A stretch of DNA of 19,396 nucleotides from Treponema sp. (GCA_016293005.1 JAEDFA010000038.1:1-19396), one strand, 5' to 3'. Shown: positions 6,019 to 14,579, numbered from the stretch's first letter. Made by a program: numbers and translations. Notes: generated from the letters alone by a model not told the origin.

Positions 6019-6046
6019 CCTTAAAATCTTATCAACTGGAGAATCT

Positions 6047-7147
6047 ATGGCTATTCTAATTTTGGCAGACGGGACGATTTTCAAAGGAGAATCTCTTGGT
6101 GCTGAAGGAATTACAACTGGAGAAACAGTTTTTACAACAGGAATGACAGGTTACTTTGAAACTTTAACCGATCCAAGTTATTTTGGTCAAATCGTAACGC
6201 AGACTTTTCCATTAATTGGAAATTACGGAGTCATTCCAGAAGATGCAGAAAGCAGAAAAAGTTTTGTCAAAGGTTACATCGTAAGAAATTTATGCGAAAT
6301 GCCTTCAAATTTCAGGTGCAAAGAAAATCTTGATTTCTTTCTAAAAGAACAGAACATAATCGGAATAAAAGGAATCGATACAAGAAAACTTACAAAAATT
6401 CTTCGGGAAACCGGCGTAATGAACGGAATCATAGCAAGCGGAAAAGAAGAATTAAAAATCGAAAAAATTCTTGAAAACAATACAGAAAAATCCAAATTCC
6501 TTGAACAAATAAAATCTTTCAAAATCGAAAATGCTGTAAAATCTGTAAGCCGGACTTCAATCGAAAAACCTAAAGCAGAAAACGCAAAAAAAATCGTTCT
6601 CTGGGATTTTGGGGCAAAACAGAACATTCAGCGTGAACTTGAAAAAAGAGGATTTTCCGTTTTTGTGGTGCCTTACAACACAACTTTTAAAGAAATCTTA
6701 AATTTTTCCCCGGATGGAATTATGCTTTCAAACGGACCTGGCGACCCGAGCGAAAATACAACAATCATAAACGAAATAAAAAATGCCTGCGATTACGGAA
6801 AAATTCCAATCTTCGGGATTTGCCTTGGACACCAGATGCTCGCACTTGCACGCGGCGCAAAATCGTCTAAATTAAAATACGGTCACCGCGGCGCAAATCA
6901 ACCTGTAAAAGAACTTTCAACCGGTCGTGTTTTTATTTCAAGTCAGAATCACGGTTACGCAATCGAATCAGAAAGTCTCCCGGAATGTGCAGAATTAAGT
7001 TTTATAAACACAAACGACAACACCTGCGAAGGAATAAATTATAAAGATATTCCTGCTTTCAGCGTACAGTTTCACCCGGAAGCGTGCGGCGGTCCTCATG
7101 ATACAAATTTTCTTTTTGACAGATTTGTTCAAATGTGCCGTAAATAA
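6047..7147 (+). CDS. carA: Carbamoyl-phosphate synthase small subunit (glutamine amidotransferase)
   Basis: A 366-residue subunit that hydrolyses glutamine and passes ammonia to CarB to make carbamoyl phosphate for pyrimidines and arginine. The N-terminal small-chain domain (1 to about 140) is recognisable from the opening MAILILADGTIFKGESLG and from TGMTGYFETLTDPSY. The class I amidotransferase domain follows, with oxyanion segment LSNGPGDPSE (228-237), nucleophile Cys259 in GICLGHQM, and His343 and Glu345 in QFHPEACGGP. The start at 6047 has GGAG five bases upstream. An in-frame ATG at 5972 is rejected because it lies in the structured leader and has no ribosome binding site. All catalytic residues are present. 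It is followed, after an unusual 111-base gap, by carB. Confidence 0.97.
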   Translation: MAILILADGTIFKGESLGAEGITTGETVFTTGMTGYFETLTDPSYFGQIVTQTFPLIGNYGVIPEDAESRKSFVKGYIVRNLCEMPSNFRCKENLDFFLKEQNIIGIKGIDTRKLTKILRETGVMNGIIASGKEELKIEKILENNTEKSKFLEQIKSFKIENAVKSVSRTSIEKPKAENAKKIVLWDFGAKQNIQRELEKRGFSVFVVPYNTTFKEILNFSPDGIMLSNGPGDPSENTTIINEIKNACDYGKIPIFGICLGHQMLALARGAKSSKLKYGHRGANQPVKELSTGRVFISSQNHGYAIESESLPECAELSFINTNDNTCEGINYKDIPAFSVQFHPEACGGPHDTNFLFDRFVQMCRK

Positions 7148-7162
7148 AATTTAAGGGGTTTT

Positions 7163-7234
7163 AGGGGATTTCCCCTAGGCGAAAGGGGTATGGCGAAAAA
7201 GCAATTTTGAGCCTAGGGGGAAGGCTTTCCCCCT
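7163..7234 (+). repeat. G/C-blocked palindromic element between carA and carB
   Basis: The 111-base gap between carA and carB holds nested inverted repeats of G and C blocks unlike the AT-rich surroundings. TTTCCCCTAGGC (7169-7180) pairs with GCCTAGGGGGAA (7211-7222). The same GGGGGAA (7216-7222) can instead pair with TTCCCCC (7227-7233), and AGGGG (7163-7167) with CCCCT (7172-7176). The folds exclude each other. It could be a dispersed repeat, a processing site, or a switch setting the CarA/CarB ratio. The carB ribosome binding site (AGAGG, 7248-7252) lies just after. Confidence 0.6.
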
Positions 7235-7258
7235 TTAAAAGAAAAAAAGAGGTAAATT

Positions 7259-10200
7259 ATGCCATTAAATAAAGACATTCATAAAGTTTTGATTATCGGT
7301 TCCGGTCCAATTATTATCGGTCAGGCTGCCGAATTTGACTACGCCGGAAATCAGGCCTGTAAAGCGTTAAAAGCTCAAGGTCTTGAAGTTGTTCTTGTTA
7401 ATTCAAATCCTGCAACATTGATGACAGACCACTCGATGGCTGACGAAATTTATATTGAACCTTTAAATGTTGAAACAATTCAGAAAATCATTCTAAAAGA
7501 AAAACCTGATTCGCTTCTTTCAACTTTAGGCGGACAAACTGGTCTTACTTTAAGTATGGAACTTGCAAAATCCGGCTTTTTAAAAGAACACGGCGTAAAA
7601 CTTTTAGGTGCAAATCCAGAAACTATCGACAAAGCGGAAGACAGACAGATTTTCAAAGACACAATGGAAAAAATCGGGGAACCTTGTATTCCTTCAAAAG
7701 TTGTTACAAATTATGATGACGCTCTTGACTTTGCAAAAAATGTAATCGGTTTTCCGGCAATTATACGACCTGCGTTTACTTTAGGCGGAACTGGCGGAGG
7801 AATCGCTTACAATGAGCGTGAATTTGATGAAATCGCACACAACGGACTTCACCGCTCTCCAATTCATCAAATTCTTGTTGAAAAATGTATTTCCGGCTGG
7901 AAAGAAGTTGAATTTGAAGTTATGCGGGATTCTGCAGGAAATGTAATTACTGTCTGCTCAATGGAAAACTTTGACCCGGTCGGAGTTCACACAGGAGATT
8001 CAATCGTAATTGCGCCGACTGTTACTCTTTCAGACAAAGAATATCAGATGCTTCGTTCTGCGGCTTTAAATATAATAAGCGAATTAAAAATTGAAGGCGG
8101 CTGTAACTGTCAGTTTGCATTAAATCCAGATTCTTTTGAATACGCTGTAATCGAAGTAAATCCGCGTGTAAGCCGTTCTTCAGCGCTGGCATCAAAGGCA
8201 ACCGGTTATCCAATCGCAAAAGTTGCAGCATTAATTGCAATCGGTTATACGCTTGATGAAATTCCAAATTTTGTCACAAAAAAAACTGCCGCATGCTTTG
8301 AACCTGTTTTAGATTATGTTGTCGTAAAAATGCCGAAATTTCCGTTCGATAAATTTGTTTACGCAAAAAGAACTCTCGGCACTCAGATGAAGGCAACTGG
8401 CGAAGTTATGGCAATCGGTCAGACTTTTGAAGAAGCAATTTTAAAGGCTGTCCGCGGCGCTGAAATCGGTGTAAAAAATTTAAATCTTCCGATTTTTGAA
8501 AAAGAAAATTCTGAAAAAATTAAATCGCGTGTCGCTGAATGTACGGACCAGAGAATTTTTGCAATTTATCAGGCTTTAAAACGAAAAATTTTGTCTGTAA
8601 AAGAAATCCACGAAATTACAAAAATCGATGAATGGTTTTTGTGGAAACTTGAAAATATTGCAAAAGATGATGCAAAAGGTGAAAATGCTGAAATCTACAA
8701 AAACGGAATGCTTCCTGCTCCAACAAGTTTTAAAATGGTTGACACTTGTGCTGGAGAATTCAACGCAGAAACTCCTTATTTTTATTCCTGCTACGACAAA
8801 GAAAACGAAGCCGAACTTTTCCTGAAAGAACTTGAACAAAACGGAAAAAGAAGTTCAAAAGGAACGATTATCGTTTTAGGTTCAGGACCAATCAGAATCG
8901 GACAGGGAATCGAATTTGATTACGCTTCGGTTCAATGCGTCTGGTCGCTAAAAAAACTTGGTTATGAAGTTGCAATCATCAATAACAATCCGGAAACAGT
9001 TTCCACAGATTTTGACACGGCAGACAGACTTTATTTTGAACCGCTCACACCGGAAGATGTAATGAATGTCATAAATGTTGAAAAACCTTTAGGCGTTGTC
9101 GTTGCGTTCGGTGGGCAGACTGCAATTAAACTTACAAAATTCCTCGACAGCAAAGGAATAAAAATTCTTGGAACAAGTGCAGATTCAATAGACCTTGCAG
9201 AAGACAGAGAACGATTTGAAGAACTTTGCGACAGGCTCAATGTCAACCGCCCGAAAGGTCTCACAGTTTTAACCGAAGTCGAAGCGCTTGAAGCGGCTTT
9301 TAAACTCGGTTATCCAGTTTTGATGCGTCCAAGTTATGTTTTAGGCGGTCAGAATATGATTATCGCAAGAAACAGTGCCGACATAAAAGAATACATGAAA
9401 ATCATTCTTGCTCAAAAAATCGAAAATCCAATTCTCATCGACAAATATATGGAAGGAACTGAACTTGAAATCGACTGTATATGCGACGGCGAAGATGTTT
9501 TAATTCCGGGAATTATGGAACATGTTGAAAGAACTGGAATTCATTCAGGAGATTCAATTGCCGTTTATCCAGCATGGAATTTTACACAGGAAATGACAGA
9601 TGAAGTTGTAACAAAATCAAGGGATATGGCTCTGGCGCTTGGAACAAAAGGCCTTGTGAATATTCAGTGGCTTTTCTACAACGGAAAACTCAACATAATA
9701 GAGGCAAATCCGCGTTCATCAAGAACAGTTCCGTATTTGAGTAAAGTAACTGGCGTTCCAATGGTAGAACTTGCAACTAGAGCAATGCTGGGTGAAAAAG
9801 TCCGCGATATGGGTTATGGAATAAACCTTTACCGAAAACCAGATTATTTTGCCGTAAAAGTGCCTGTATTCAGTTTTGAAAAACTCATGGATGTCGACAC
9901 TCACTTAGGTCCTGAAATGAAATCTACCGGCGAAGTTTTGGGAATTGCATCTTCAAAAGACGAAGCGATTTTCAAAGGATTCGTTGCAGCAGGAACAAAA
10001 ATGATTCGCCCTAAATCAAAACAATCTGAAGGAATTCTTTTCAGTGTGCGCCAGTCAGATTTACCGGAACTTCCTGAACTTGCAAAAAAATTCACAGATT
10101 TAGGTTTCAAACTTTATGCAACAAGCGGAAATGCAGACACAATAGAGCGAAGCGGAATGCAGGTTGAAAGAGTTGCAAAAGTTCATGAAAATTGCAACGA

Positions 10201-10423
10201 AAATGTAATGACGCTCCTTGAAAGCAAAAAAGTAGTTTATGTCGTTTCTACTTCAGCAAAAGGCCGGGATCCTGTTGCAGAAAGCGTAAAACTTCGCCGC
10301 CTTGCAGTTGAACACGACATCGACTGCCTTACTTCAATCGATACGGCGAACGCACTTGCAGACTGTCTTTTAAGCAGTTTTTCTGTTGAAAATATCTGCC
10401 TTGTCGACATAAATAATTTTTAA
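7259..10423 (+). CDS. carB: Carbamoyl-phosphate synthase large subunit
   Basis: A 1054-residue, apparently complete CarB, close to the usual length of about 1070. It phosphorylates bicarbonate, combines it with ammonia delivered by CarA, and phosphorylates carbamate. The two homologous halves are plain: each opens with an IGSGPI/GQ..EFDYA motif (KVLIIGSGPIIIGQAAEFDY at residues 9-28; GSGPIRIGQGIEFDYA near 540-555). Each half has an ATP-grasp fold with FTLGGTGGG in the first and SYVLGGQNM in the second, and each ends in an EVNPRVSRSSALASKATGYP or EANPRSSRTVPYLSKVTGVP segment. The helical oligomerisation region lies between (about 410-530). Residues from about 925 form the MGS-like allosteric domain, where UMP or ornithine/IMP bind in other bacteria. 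Translation starts from a good AGAGG site. It is presumably co-transcribed with carA. Confidence 0.98.
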   Translation: MPLNKDIHKVLIIGSGPIIIGQAAEFDYAGNQACKALKAQGLEVVLVNSNPATLMTDHSMADEIYIEPLNVETIQKIILKEKPDSLLSTLGGQTGLTLSMELAKSGFLKEHGVKLLGANPETIDKAEDRQIFKDTMEKIGEPCIPSKVVTNYDDALDFAKNVIGFPAIIRPAFTLGGTGGGIAYNEREFDEIAHNGLHRSPIHQILVEKCISGWKEVEFEVMRDSAGNVITVCSMENFDPVGVHTGDSIVIAPTVTLSDKEYQMLRSAALNIISELKIEGGCNCQFALNPDSFEYAVIEVNPRVSRSSALASKATGYPIAKVAALIAIGYTLDEIPNFVTKKTAACFEPVLDYVVVKMPKFPFDKFVYAKRTLGTQMKATGEVMAIGQTFEEAILKAVRGAEIGVKNLNLPIFEKENSEKIKSRVAECTDQRIFAIYQALKRKILSVKEIHEITKIDEWFLWKLENIAKDDAKGENAEIYKNGMLPAPTSFKMVDTCAGEFNAETPYFYSCYDKENEAELFLKELEQNGKRSSKGTIIVLGSGPIRIGQGIEFDYASVQCVWSLKKLGYEVAIINNNPETVSTDFDTADRLYFEPLTPEDVMNVINVEKPLGVVVAFGGQTAIKLTKFLDSKGIKILGTSADSIDLAEDRERFEELCDRLNVNRPKGLTVLTEVEALEAAFKLGYPVLMRPSYVLGGQNMIIARNSADIKEYMKIILAQKIENPILIDKYMEGTELEIDCICDGEDVLIPGIMEHVERTGIHSGDSIAVYPAWNFTQEMTDEVVTKSRDMALALGTKGLVNIQWLFYNGKLNIIEANPRSSRTVPYLSKVTGVPMVELATRAMLGEKVRDMGYGINLYRKPDYFAVKVPVFSFEKLMDVDTHLGPEMKSTGEVLGIASSKDEAIFKGFVAAGTKMIRPKSKQSEGILFSVRQSDLPELPELAKKFTDLGFKLYATSGNADTIERSGMQVERVAKVHENCNENVMTLLESKKVVYVVSTSAKGRDPVAESVKLRRLAVEHDIDCLTSIDTANALADCLLSSFSVENICLVDINNF

Positions 10424-10432
10424 ATATCCGTA

Positions 10433-10461
10433 TTGACAAAAAATACAAAAAAAGAGATAAT
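10433..10461 (+). promoter_or_regulatory. glnA promoter
   Basis: TTGACA (10433-10438) and GATAAT (10456-10461) are separated by 17 bp, starting ten bases after the carB stop. Transcription should begin near 10468, giving a glnA leader of about 222 nt. No comparable promoter was found closer to glnA. Confidence 0.75.
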
Positions 10462-10478
10462 TTTTATTATCAAACGGC

Positions 10479-10538
10479 AAAGAGGTCGTAAATAAATGCT
10501 TTTCTAAAAAGTATTTGTTTACGACCTCTTTTTTTTTT
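10479..10538 (+). terminator. First terminator hairpin in the glnA leader
   Basis: AGAGGTCGTAAA (10481-10492) pairs perfectly with TTTACGACCTCT (10518-10529). The stem continues inward through AAATGCTTTT/AAAAGTATTT with two G-U pairs to a three-base loop, giving about 23 pairs, and A/T pairs at the base add two more. Ten T (10529-10538) follow. This is a very strong intrinsic terminator only about a dozen bases after the predicted transcription start. Confidence 0.85.
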
Positions 10539-10548
10539 CGGAATCGGC

Positions 10549-10612
10549 AAGGGCGTCGTATTTTTTCCTAGTTTTTACTTCTTCTAGGGAATTTTACGGC
10601 CCCTTTTTTTTT
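10549..10612 (+). terminator. Second terminator hairpin in the glnA leader
   Basis: AAGGG-GTCGTA (10549-10560, C10554 bulged) pairs with TACGGCCCCTT (10595-10605), one pair being G-U. An inner CCTAG/CTAGG helix (10567-10571 and 10584-10588) lies within the loop, and nine T (10604-10612) follow. Its arms share GTCGTA/TACG and the trailing TTTTTTTTCGGAA with the first hairpin, so the two look like diverged copies. Confidence 0.75.
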
Positions 10613-10620
10613 CGGAAACC

Positions 10621-10651
10621 TTGAAAAATTTGTTCCAGTCAAATTTTTCAA
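10621..10651 (+). other. Perfect 12-bp stem-loop before the glnA ribosome binding site
   Basis: TTGAAAAATTTG (10621-10632) and CAAATTTTTCAA (10640-10651) are perfect inverted repeats around a seven-base loop. It has no T-tract, so it is not a terminator. It could be a protein operator or a leader RNA element that competes with folding of the preceding hairpins. Confidence 0.55.
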
Positions 10652-10689
10652 AATTCTCAAATAAATTTTTAAATCCTATGGAGGACAGA

Positions 10690-12780
10690 ATGGACAAAGT
10701 AACTTCAATTTTTGGAGAAAATGTTTTTAACGAAAGCGTAATGAAAGCACGACTTCCAAAAGAAACTTACAAACAATTAATGAAAACAATTGAAGGCGGT
10801 GAAAAACTTGATCCTTCAGTTGCAAATATCGTTGCAAACGCGATGAAAGACTGGGCTGTAGAAAAAGGCGCAACACATTTCACACACTGGTTCCAGCCAC
10901 TTACAGGTGTTACAGCAGAAAAACACGACAGTTTTATTTCGCCAACAAAAGACAACGGAATCATCATGGAATTCAGCGGAAAAGAATTAGTTCAGGGCGA
11001 ACCTGACGCTTCTTCTTTCCCAAGCGGAGGATTAAGAGCAACTTTTGAAGCCCGCGGATACACAGCATGGGATCCAACATCTTACGCATTCATCAAAGAC
11101 GGAACTTTGTGCATTCCAACTTGTTTCTGTTCTTACACTGGTGAAGCACTCGACAAAAAAACACCACTTCTTCGCTCAATGCAGGCAATCAACAAACAGG
11201 CTTTAAGAATCTTAAAACTTTTCGGAAATGACGATGTTACAAGCGTAAAAACTACAGTCGGTCCAGAACAGGAATATTTCCTCGTAGACAAATCTGTTTA
11301 CGACAAACGCGAAGACTTAATATTTACAGGCCGCACATTATTCGGTGCAAAATCTCCAAAAGGTCAGGAACTTGAAGATCACTACTTCGGAATGATTAAA
11401 CCTAGAGTTCAGGCTTTCATGAAAGATTTAAACGAAGAACTTTGGAAACTCGGAATTCTTGCAAAAACTGAACACAATGAAGTTGCTCCTGCTCAGCACG
11501 AACTTGCACCAATCTTTACAACTACAAACCTTGCCTGCGACCATAACCAGCTTACAATGGAAATAATGCGTAAAGTCGCTTCAAAACACGGAATGGTCTG
11601 CCTTCTTCACGAAAAACCATTTGCCGGCGTAAACGGTTCTGGAAAACACAACAACTGGTCAATTTCAACAAACACTGGAAAAAACCTTCTCGACCCTGGC
11701 GCAACTCCAGCATCAAACGCGCAATTCCTTCTCTTCCTTGCAGCCGTAATCAAAGCCGTTGACGAATATCAGGATTTACTTAGAATTTCTGTTGCTTCTG
11801 CTGGAAACGACCACCGACTCGGAGCAAACGAAGCGCCTCCAGCAATCGTTTCAATGTTCCTTGGCGATGAACTTTCAGAAATTCTTGAATGCCTTGAACA
11901 GGGAAAACCTTACGGAACTCACGAAAAACAAAAAATGGAAATCGGCGTTACAGTTCTTCCAGATTTCAACAAAGATACAACAGACCGAAACAGAACTTCG
12001 CCTTTTGCATTCACTGGAAACAAATTCGAATTCCGTATGCTCGGTTCTTCAGAATCAATCGCATGCGCAAACATTATGTTGAACACAGCCGTTGCCGAAG
12101 AATTAAGCCAGTTCGCTGACATTCTTGAAGCTTCAAAAGATTTCCAGAGCGACCTTCAGAAACTCGTTCTCAAAACTATAAAAGAACACAAACGAATTAT
12201 TTTCAACGGAAACGGTTACGATGATTCATGGGTAAAAGAAGCTGAAAAACGCGGTCTTCTGAATTTAAAATCTACTCCGGAAGCGTTAATTCACCTTATC
12301 GACGAAAAGAACCTTTCACTTTTCAAGAAACACGCTGTATTCAGTGAAATCGAAGCAAAATCTCGCTTTGAAATCCAGAACGAAAATTATTCAAAAATCA
12401 TCAATATTGAAGCGCTCACAATGATTGACATGACTAAAAAAGACATTCTTCCAGCTGGAAGTGCCTATGCAAAACAACTTGCAGATACAATCGTTTTGAA
12501 AAAATCAGCTGGTGGCGCAGATTCTTCTTACGAAGAAGATTTATTGAAAAAAATCAGTTCTCTCACAGGCTGTATTTATTCAAAAGTTCAGCAGCTTGAA
12601 AAAGATGTTGTGAATGCAAAATCAATTTCCGATACAAGCGAACTTGCTCTCTATTATAGAAATACTGTTTTTGCTGCAATGAATGAACTTAGAGCAAATG
12701 TAGACGAACTTGAAGGCTATGTTCCAAAATCACAATGGCCACTTCCAAGTTACGGCGATTTGCTTTTCAGCGTAAGATAA
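10690..12780 (+). CDS. glnA: Glutamine synthetase type III (GlnN)
   Basis: A 696-residue enzyme making glutamine from glutamate, ammonia and ATP. The length and sequence are those of the type III class (about 700 residues), not the 450-residue type I. Recognisable segments are the N-terminal HWFQPLTGVTAEKHDSF (66-82), the metal-binding GPEQEYFLVD (191-200), the glutamate/ammonia region KTEHNEVAPAQHELAP (259-274), GVNGSGKHNNWS (313-324), NDHRLGANEAPPA (373-385), and NRTSPFAFTGNKFEFR in the active-site arginine region. The start at 10690 is set by GGAGG (10680-10684) five bases upstream. An in-frame ATG at 10678 would include the ribosome binding site, and a TTG at 10621 lies inside the leader stem. 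It sits behind carAB, which consumes glutamine. The attenuator-like leader suggests control by nitrogen or glutamine status. Confidence 0.97.
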   Translation: MDKVTSIFGENVFNESVMKARLPKETYKQLMKTIEGGEKLDPSVANIVANAMKDWAVEKGATHFTHWFQPLTGVTAEKHDSFISPTKDNGIIMEFSGKELVQGEPDASSFPSGGLRATFEARGYTAWDPTSYAFIKDGTLCIPTCFCSYTGEALDKKTPLLRSMQAINKQALRILKLFGNDDVTSVKTTVGPEQEYFLVDKSVYDKREDLIFTGRTLFGAKSPKGQELEDHYFGMIKPRVQAFMKDLNEELWKLGILAKTEHNEVAPAQHELAPIFTTTNLACDHNQLTMEIMRKVASKHGMVCLLHEKPFAGVNGSGKHNNWSISTNTGKNLLDPGATPASNAQFLLFLAAVIKAVDEYQDLLRISVASAGNDHRLGANEAPPAIVSMFLGDELSEILECLEQGKPYGTHEKQKMEIGVTVLPDFNKDTTDRNRTSPFAFTGNKFEFRMLGSSESIACANIMLNTAVAEELSQFADILEASKDFQSDLQKLVLKTIKEHKRIIFNGNGYDDSWVKEAEKRGLLNLKSTPEALIHLIDEKNLSLFKKHAVFSEIEAKSRFEIQNENYSKIINIEALTMIDMTKKDILPAGSAYAKQLADTIVLKKSAGGADSSYEEDLLKKISSLTGCIYSKVQQLEKDVVNAKSISDTSELALYYRNTVFAAMNELRANVDELEGYVPKSQWPLPSYGDLLFSVR

Positions 12781-12793
12781 TTGCATAATTAAT

Positions 12794-12832
12794 AAAAAGA
12801 GACTGCCAGATTCTTCCAGCAGTCTCTTTTTT
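12794..12832. terminator. Bidirectional terminator between glnA and ilvB
   Basis: GAGACTGC (12799-12806) pairs with GCAGTCTC (12819-12826), flanked by five A on the left and six T on the right. It can stop transcription from both convergent genes. Confidence 0.9.
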
Positions 12833-12854
12833 ATTTTAAAATTTTTGAATAGTT

Positions 12855-14543
12855 TTAATCTTTTACATCAAGCATAAGATATTCAACAGGTTTTCCCGGC
12901 GGAATCATCGGAAGAACCATTTCGTCAATGTAGATTTCAGCATCGATTACAGCTGGTTTTTTAGATTTTAACGCGTCGTCAAAGGCTTTTTTAAATTCTT
13001 CTTCATTTTTTACATGATAGCCCTGAATTCCGTAAGCGAAAGCAAGTTTTTCCCAATCTGGTCCAAAATCAAGCGTAGTATTTGAATATCGTTTTTCGTA
13101 GAAAAGAGTCTGCCACATTCTAACATTTCCAAGAGCGTGGTTATCAAGAACTACGATTATAATTGGAAGTTCATAATGCTGAATTGTTGCAAGTTCGTTA
13201 CAATTCATTCTGAAAGAACCATCTCCCGCAAAATGAACAATTGTTTTTTCTGGATTTGCAAACTGTGCTCCGATTGCTGCCCCAGTTCCATAACCCATAG
13301 TTCCAAGTCCGCCCGAAGTTAAAAATGTTCTAGGCTGCATAAAATCATAGAATTGAGCCGTCCACATCTGATGCTGACCGACTTCTGTTGTAATGATTGT
13401 ATCTTGCTTTACTTTTGAATTTACATATTCAAAAATGAACTTTGGCGACAAATCCTGTTTTTTATTGTAAGACGGAGGAACGATTTTCTTCCATTCATTA
13501 ACCTGCTCGTTCCATTTGCCAGGTTCTTTCTTTTGAATTTTTGACGAAATTTCTGCAAGAATTTGTTTTATATCGCCAATTAGAGCGTTGTCAACTTCAA
13601 TCATTTTGTTAACTTCTGCCGGGTCGATGTCAATCTGAAGAATCTTTGCGTTGCCTGCAAATTTTTTAGGGTCTCCAATTACACGATCGCTGAAACGACA
13701 ACCAATTGCAAGAAGTAAATCACATTTATCACAAGCCGTATTTGCAACATAAGTTCCGTGCATTCCAATCATTCCCATCGAAAGCGGATGTTTGTTTGGA
13801 AAAACTGCTTTTCCCATGAGCGACATTGAAACCGGAATATTTGCTTTTTCTGCAAGAGATTTTAATTCTTCACATGCACCGGCAATCTGCACGCCACCGC
13901 CTGCGTAAATAAAAGGTCTTTCGGCTTCATCAATCATTTTTATTGCATTTAAAATCTGATCTTTTGACGGCGAATGAATGATTTTTGACGGAATATCAAA
14001 ATTTAATGTTTCTGGATTTACAGGTTCATATTCAGTCTGACTTGCCGTAACATCTTTTGGAATGTCAATTAAAACAGGTCCCGGGCGTCCAGATTTTGCA
14101 ATATGAAATGCTTTTCGAATTGTATCTGCCAAATCATTTACATCACGAACCATAAAATTATGTTTTGTAATCGGCATCGTTACACCGGTAATGTCAATTT
14201 CCTGAAAAGAATCTTTTCCAAGTTGTGCTTGAGTTACATTACATGTTATGGCAACAACAGGAATTGAATCCATATACGCAGTTGCAATTCCCGTAACAAG
14301 ATTTGTAGCGCCAGGACCACTTGTTGCCATACAAACACCGACTTTTCCAGTTGAACGGGAATAACCGTCCGCAGCATGACTTGCTCCCTGTTCGTGTGCT
14401 GTTAAAATGTGACGAATTCGGTTGGAATTCTTATAGAGCGCATCGTAAATATTTAAAATTGCACCTCCAGGATAACCGAAAACAGTATCAACGCCCTGCT
14501 CAAGCAAACATTCAATTACAATTTGTGAACCAGATATTTTCAT
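12855..14543 (-). CDS. ilvB: Acetolactate synthase large (catalytic) subunit
   Basis: A 562-residue thiamine-diphosphate enzyme that condenses pyruvate to acetolactate, or pyruvate and 2-ketobutyrate to acetohydroxybutyrate, in valine/leucine/isoleucine synthesis. The catalytic Glu51 lies in AHEQGASHAADGY. The N-terminal PYR domain runs to about 170, the central FAD/DHAP-like domain about 190-330 with ILQIDIDPAE, and the C-terminal PP domain holds the ThDP-Mg motif from GDGSFRMN (440-447) to LDN (466-468). The final part, IYIDEMVLPMIPPG, is the usual ending of anabolic IlvB. The regulatory subunit gene ilvN and the other ilv genes are not adjacent. It stands alone with its own promoter and terminators. 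A weak AAGGGA lies eight bases before the ATG. Catabolic AlsS is less likely given the FAD-domain sequence and the ending. Confidence 0.93.
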   Translation of the reverse strand: MKISGSQIVIECLLEQGVDTVFGYPGGAILNIYDALYKNSNRIRHILTAHEQGASHAADGYSRSTGKVGVCMATSGPGATNLVTGIATAYMDSIPVVAITCNVTQAQLGKDSFQEIDITGVTMPITKHNFMVRDVNDLADTIRKAFHIAKSGRPGPVLIDIPKDVTASQTEYEPVNPETLNFDIPSKIIHSPSKDQILNAIKMIDEAERPFIYAGGGVQIAGACEELKSLAEKANIPVSMSLMGKAVFPNKHPLSMGMIGMHGTYVANTACDKCDLLLAIGCRFSDRVIGDPKKFAGNAKILQIDIDPAEVNKMIEVDNALIGDIKQILAEISSKIQKKEPGKWNEQVNEWKKIVPPSYNKKQDLSPKFIFEYVNSKVKQDTIITTEVGQHQMWTAQFYDFMQPRTFLTSGGLGTMGYGTGAAIGAQFANPEKTIVHFAGDGSFRMNCNELATIQHYELPIIIVVLDNHALGNVRMWQTLFYEKRYSNTTLDFGPDWEKLAFAYGIQGYHVKNEEEFKKAFDDALKSKKPAVIDAEIYIDEMVLPMIPPGKPVEYLMLDVKD

Positions 14544-14579
14544 ATTGTATTCCCTTAAAAGTTCAAAATAATTTTATAA

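Noticed and set aside
5972..6046. 25-residue N-terminal extension of CarA from an upstream ATG
   Set aside because: That ATG lies inside the second leader stem with no ribosome binding site, whereas ATG 6047 has GGAG at the right distance and matches the family start.
5849..6046. PyrR-binding element or T-box in the carA leader
   Set aside because: I looked for the conserved PyrR loop and for the T-box sequence and found neither; only the terminator and stems can be supported.
10479..10612. Glutamine riboswitch (glnA motif) or ANTAR-target dual hexaloop in the glnA leader
   Set aside because: The hairpin loops are three bases and a long interrupted loop, not the expected hexaloops, and I see no glnA-motif core. 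The region is better described as tandem terminators.
11759..12082. 107-codon open frame within glnA in another frame
   Set aside because: It is fully inside a conserved glutamine synthetase and has no ribosome binding site or recognisable protein sequence.
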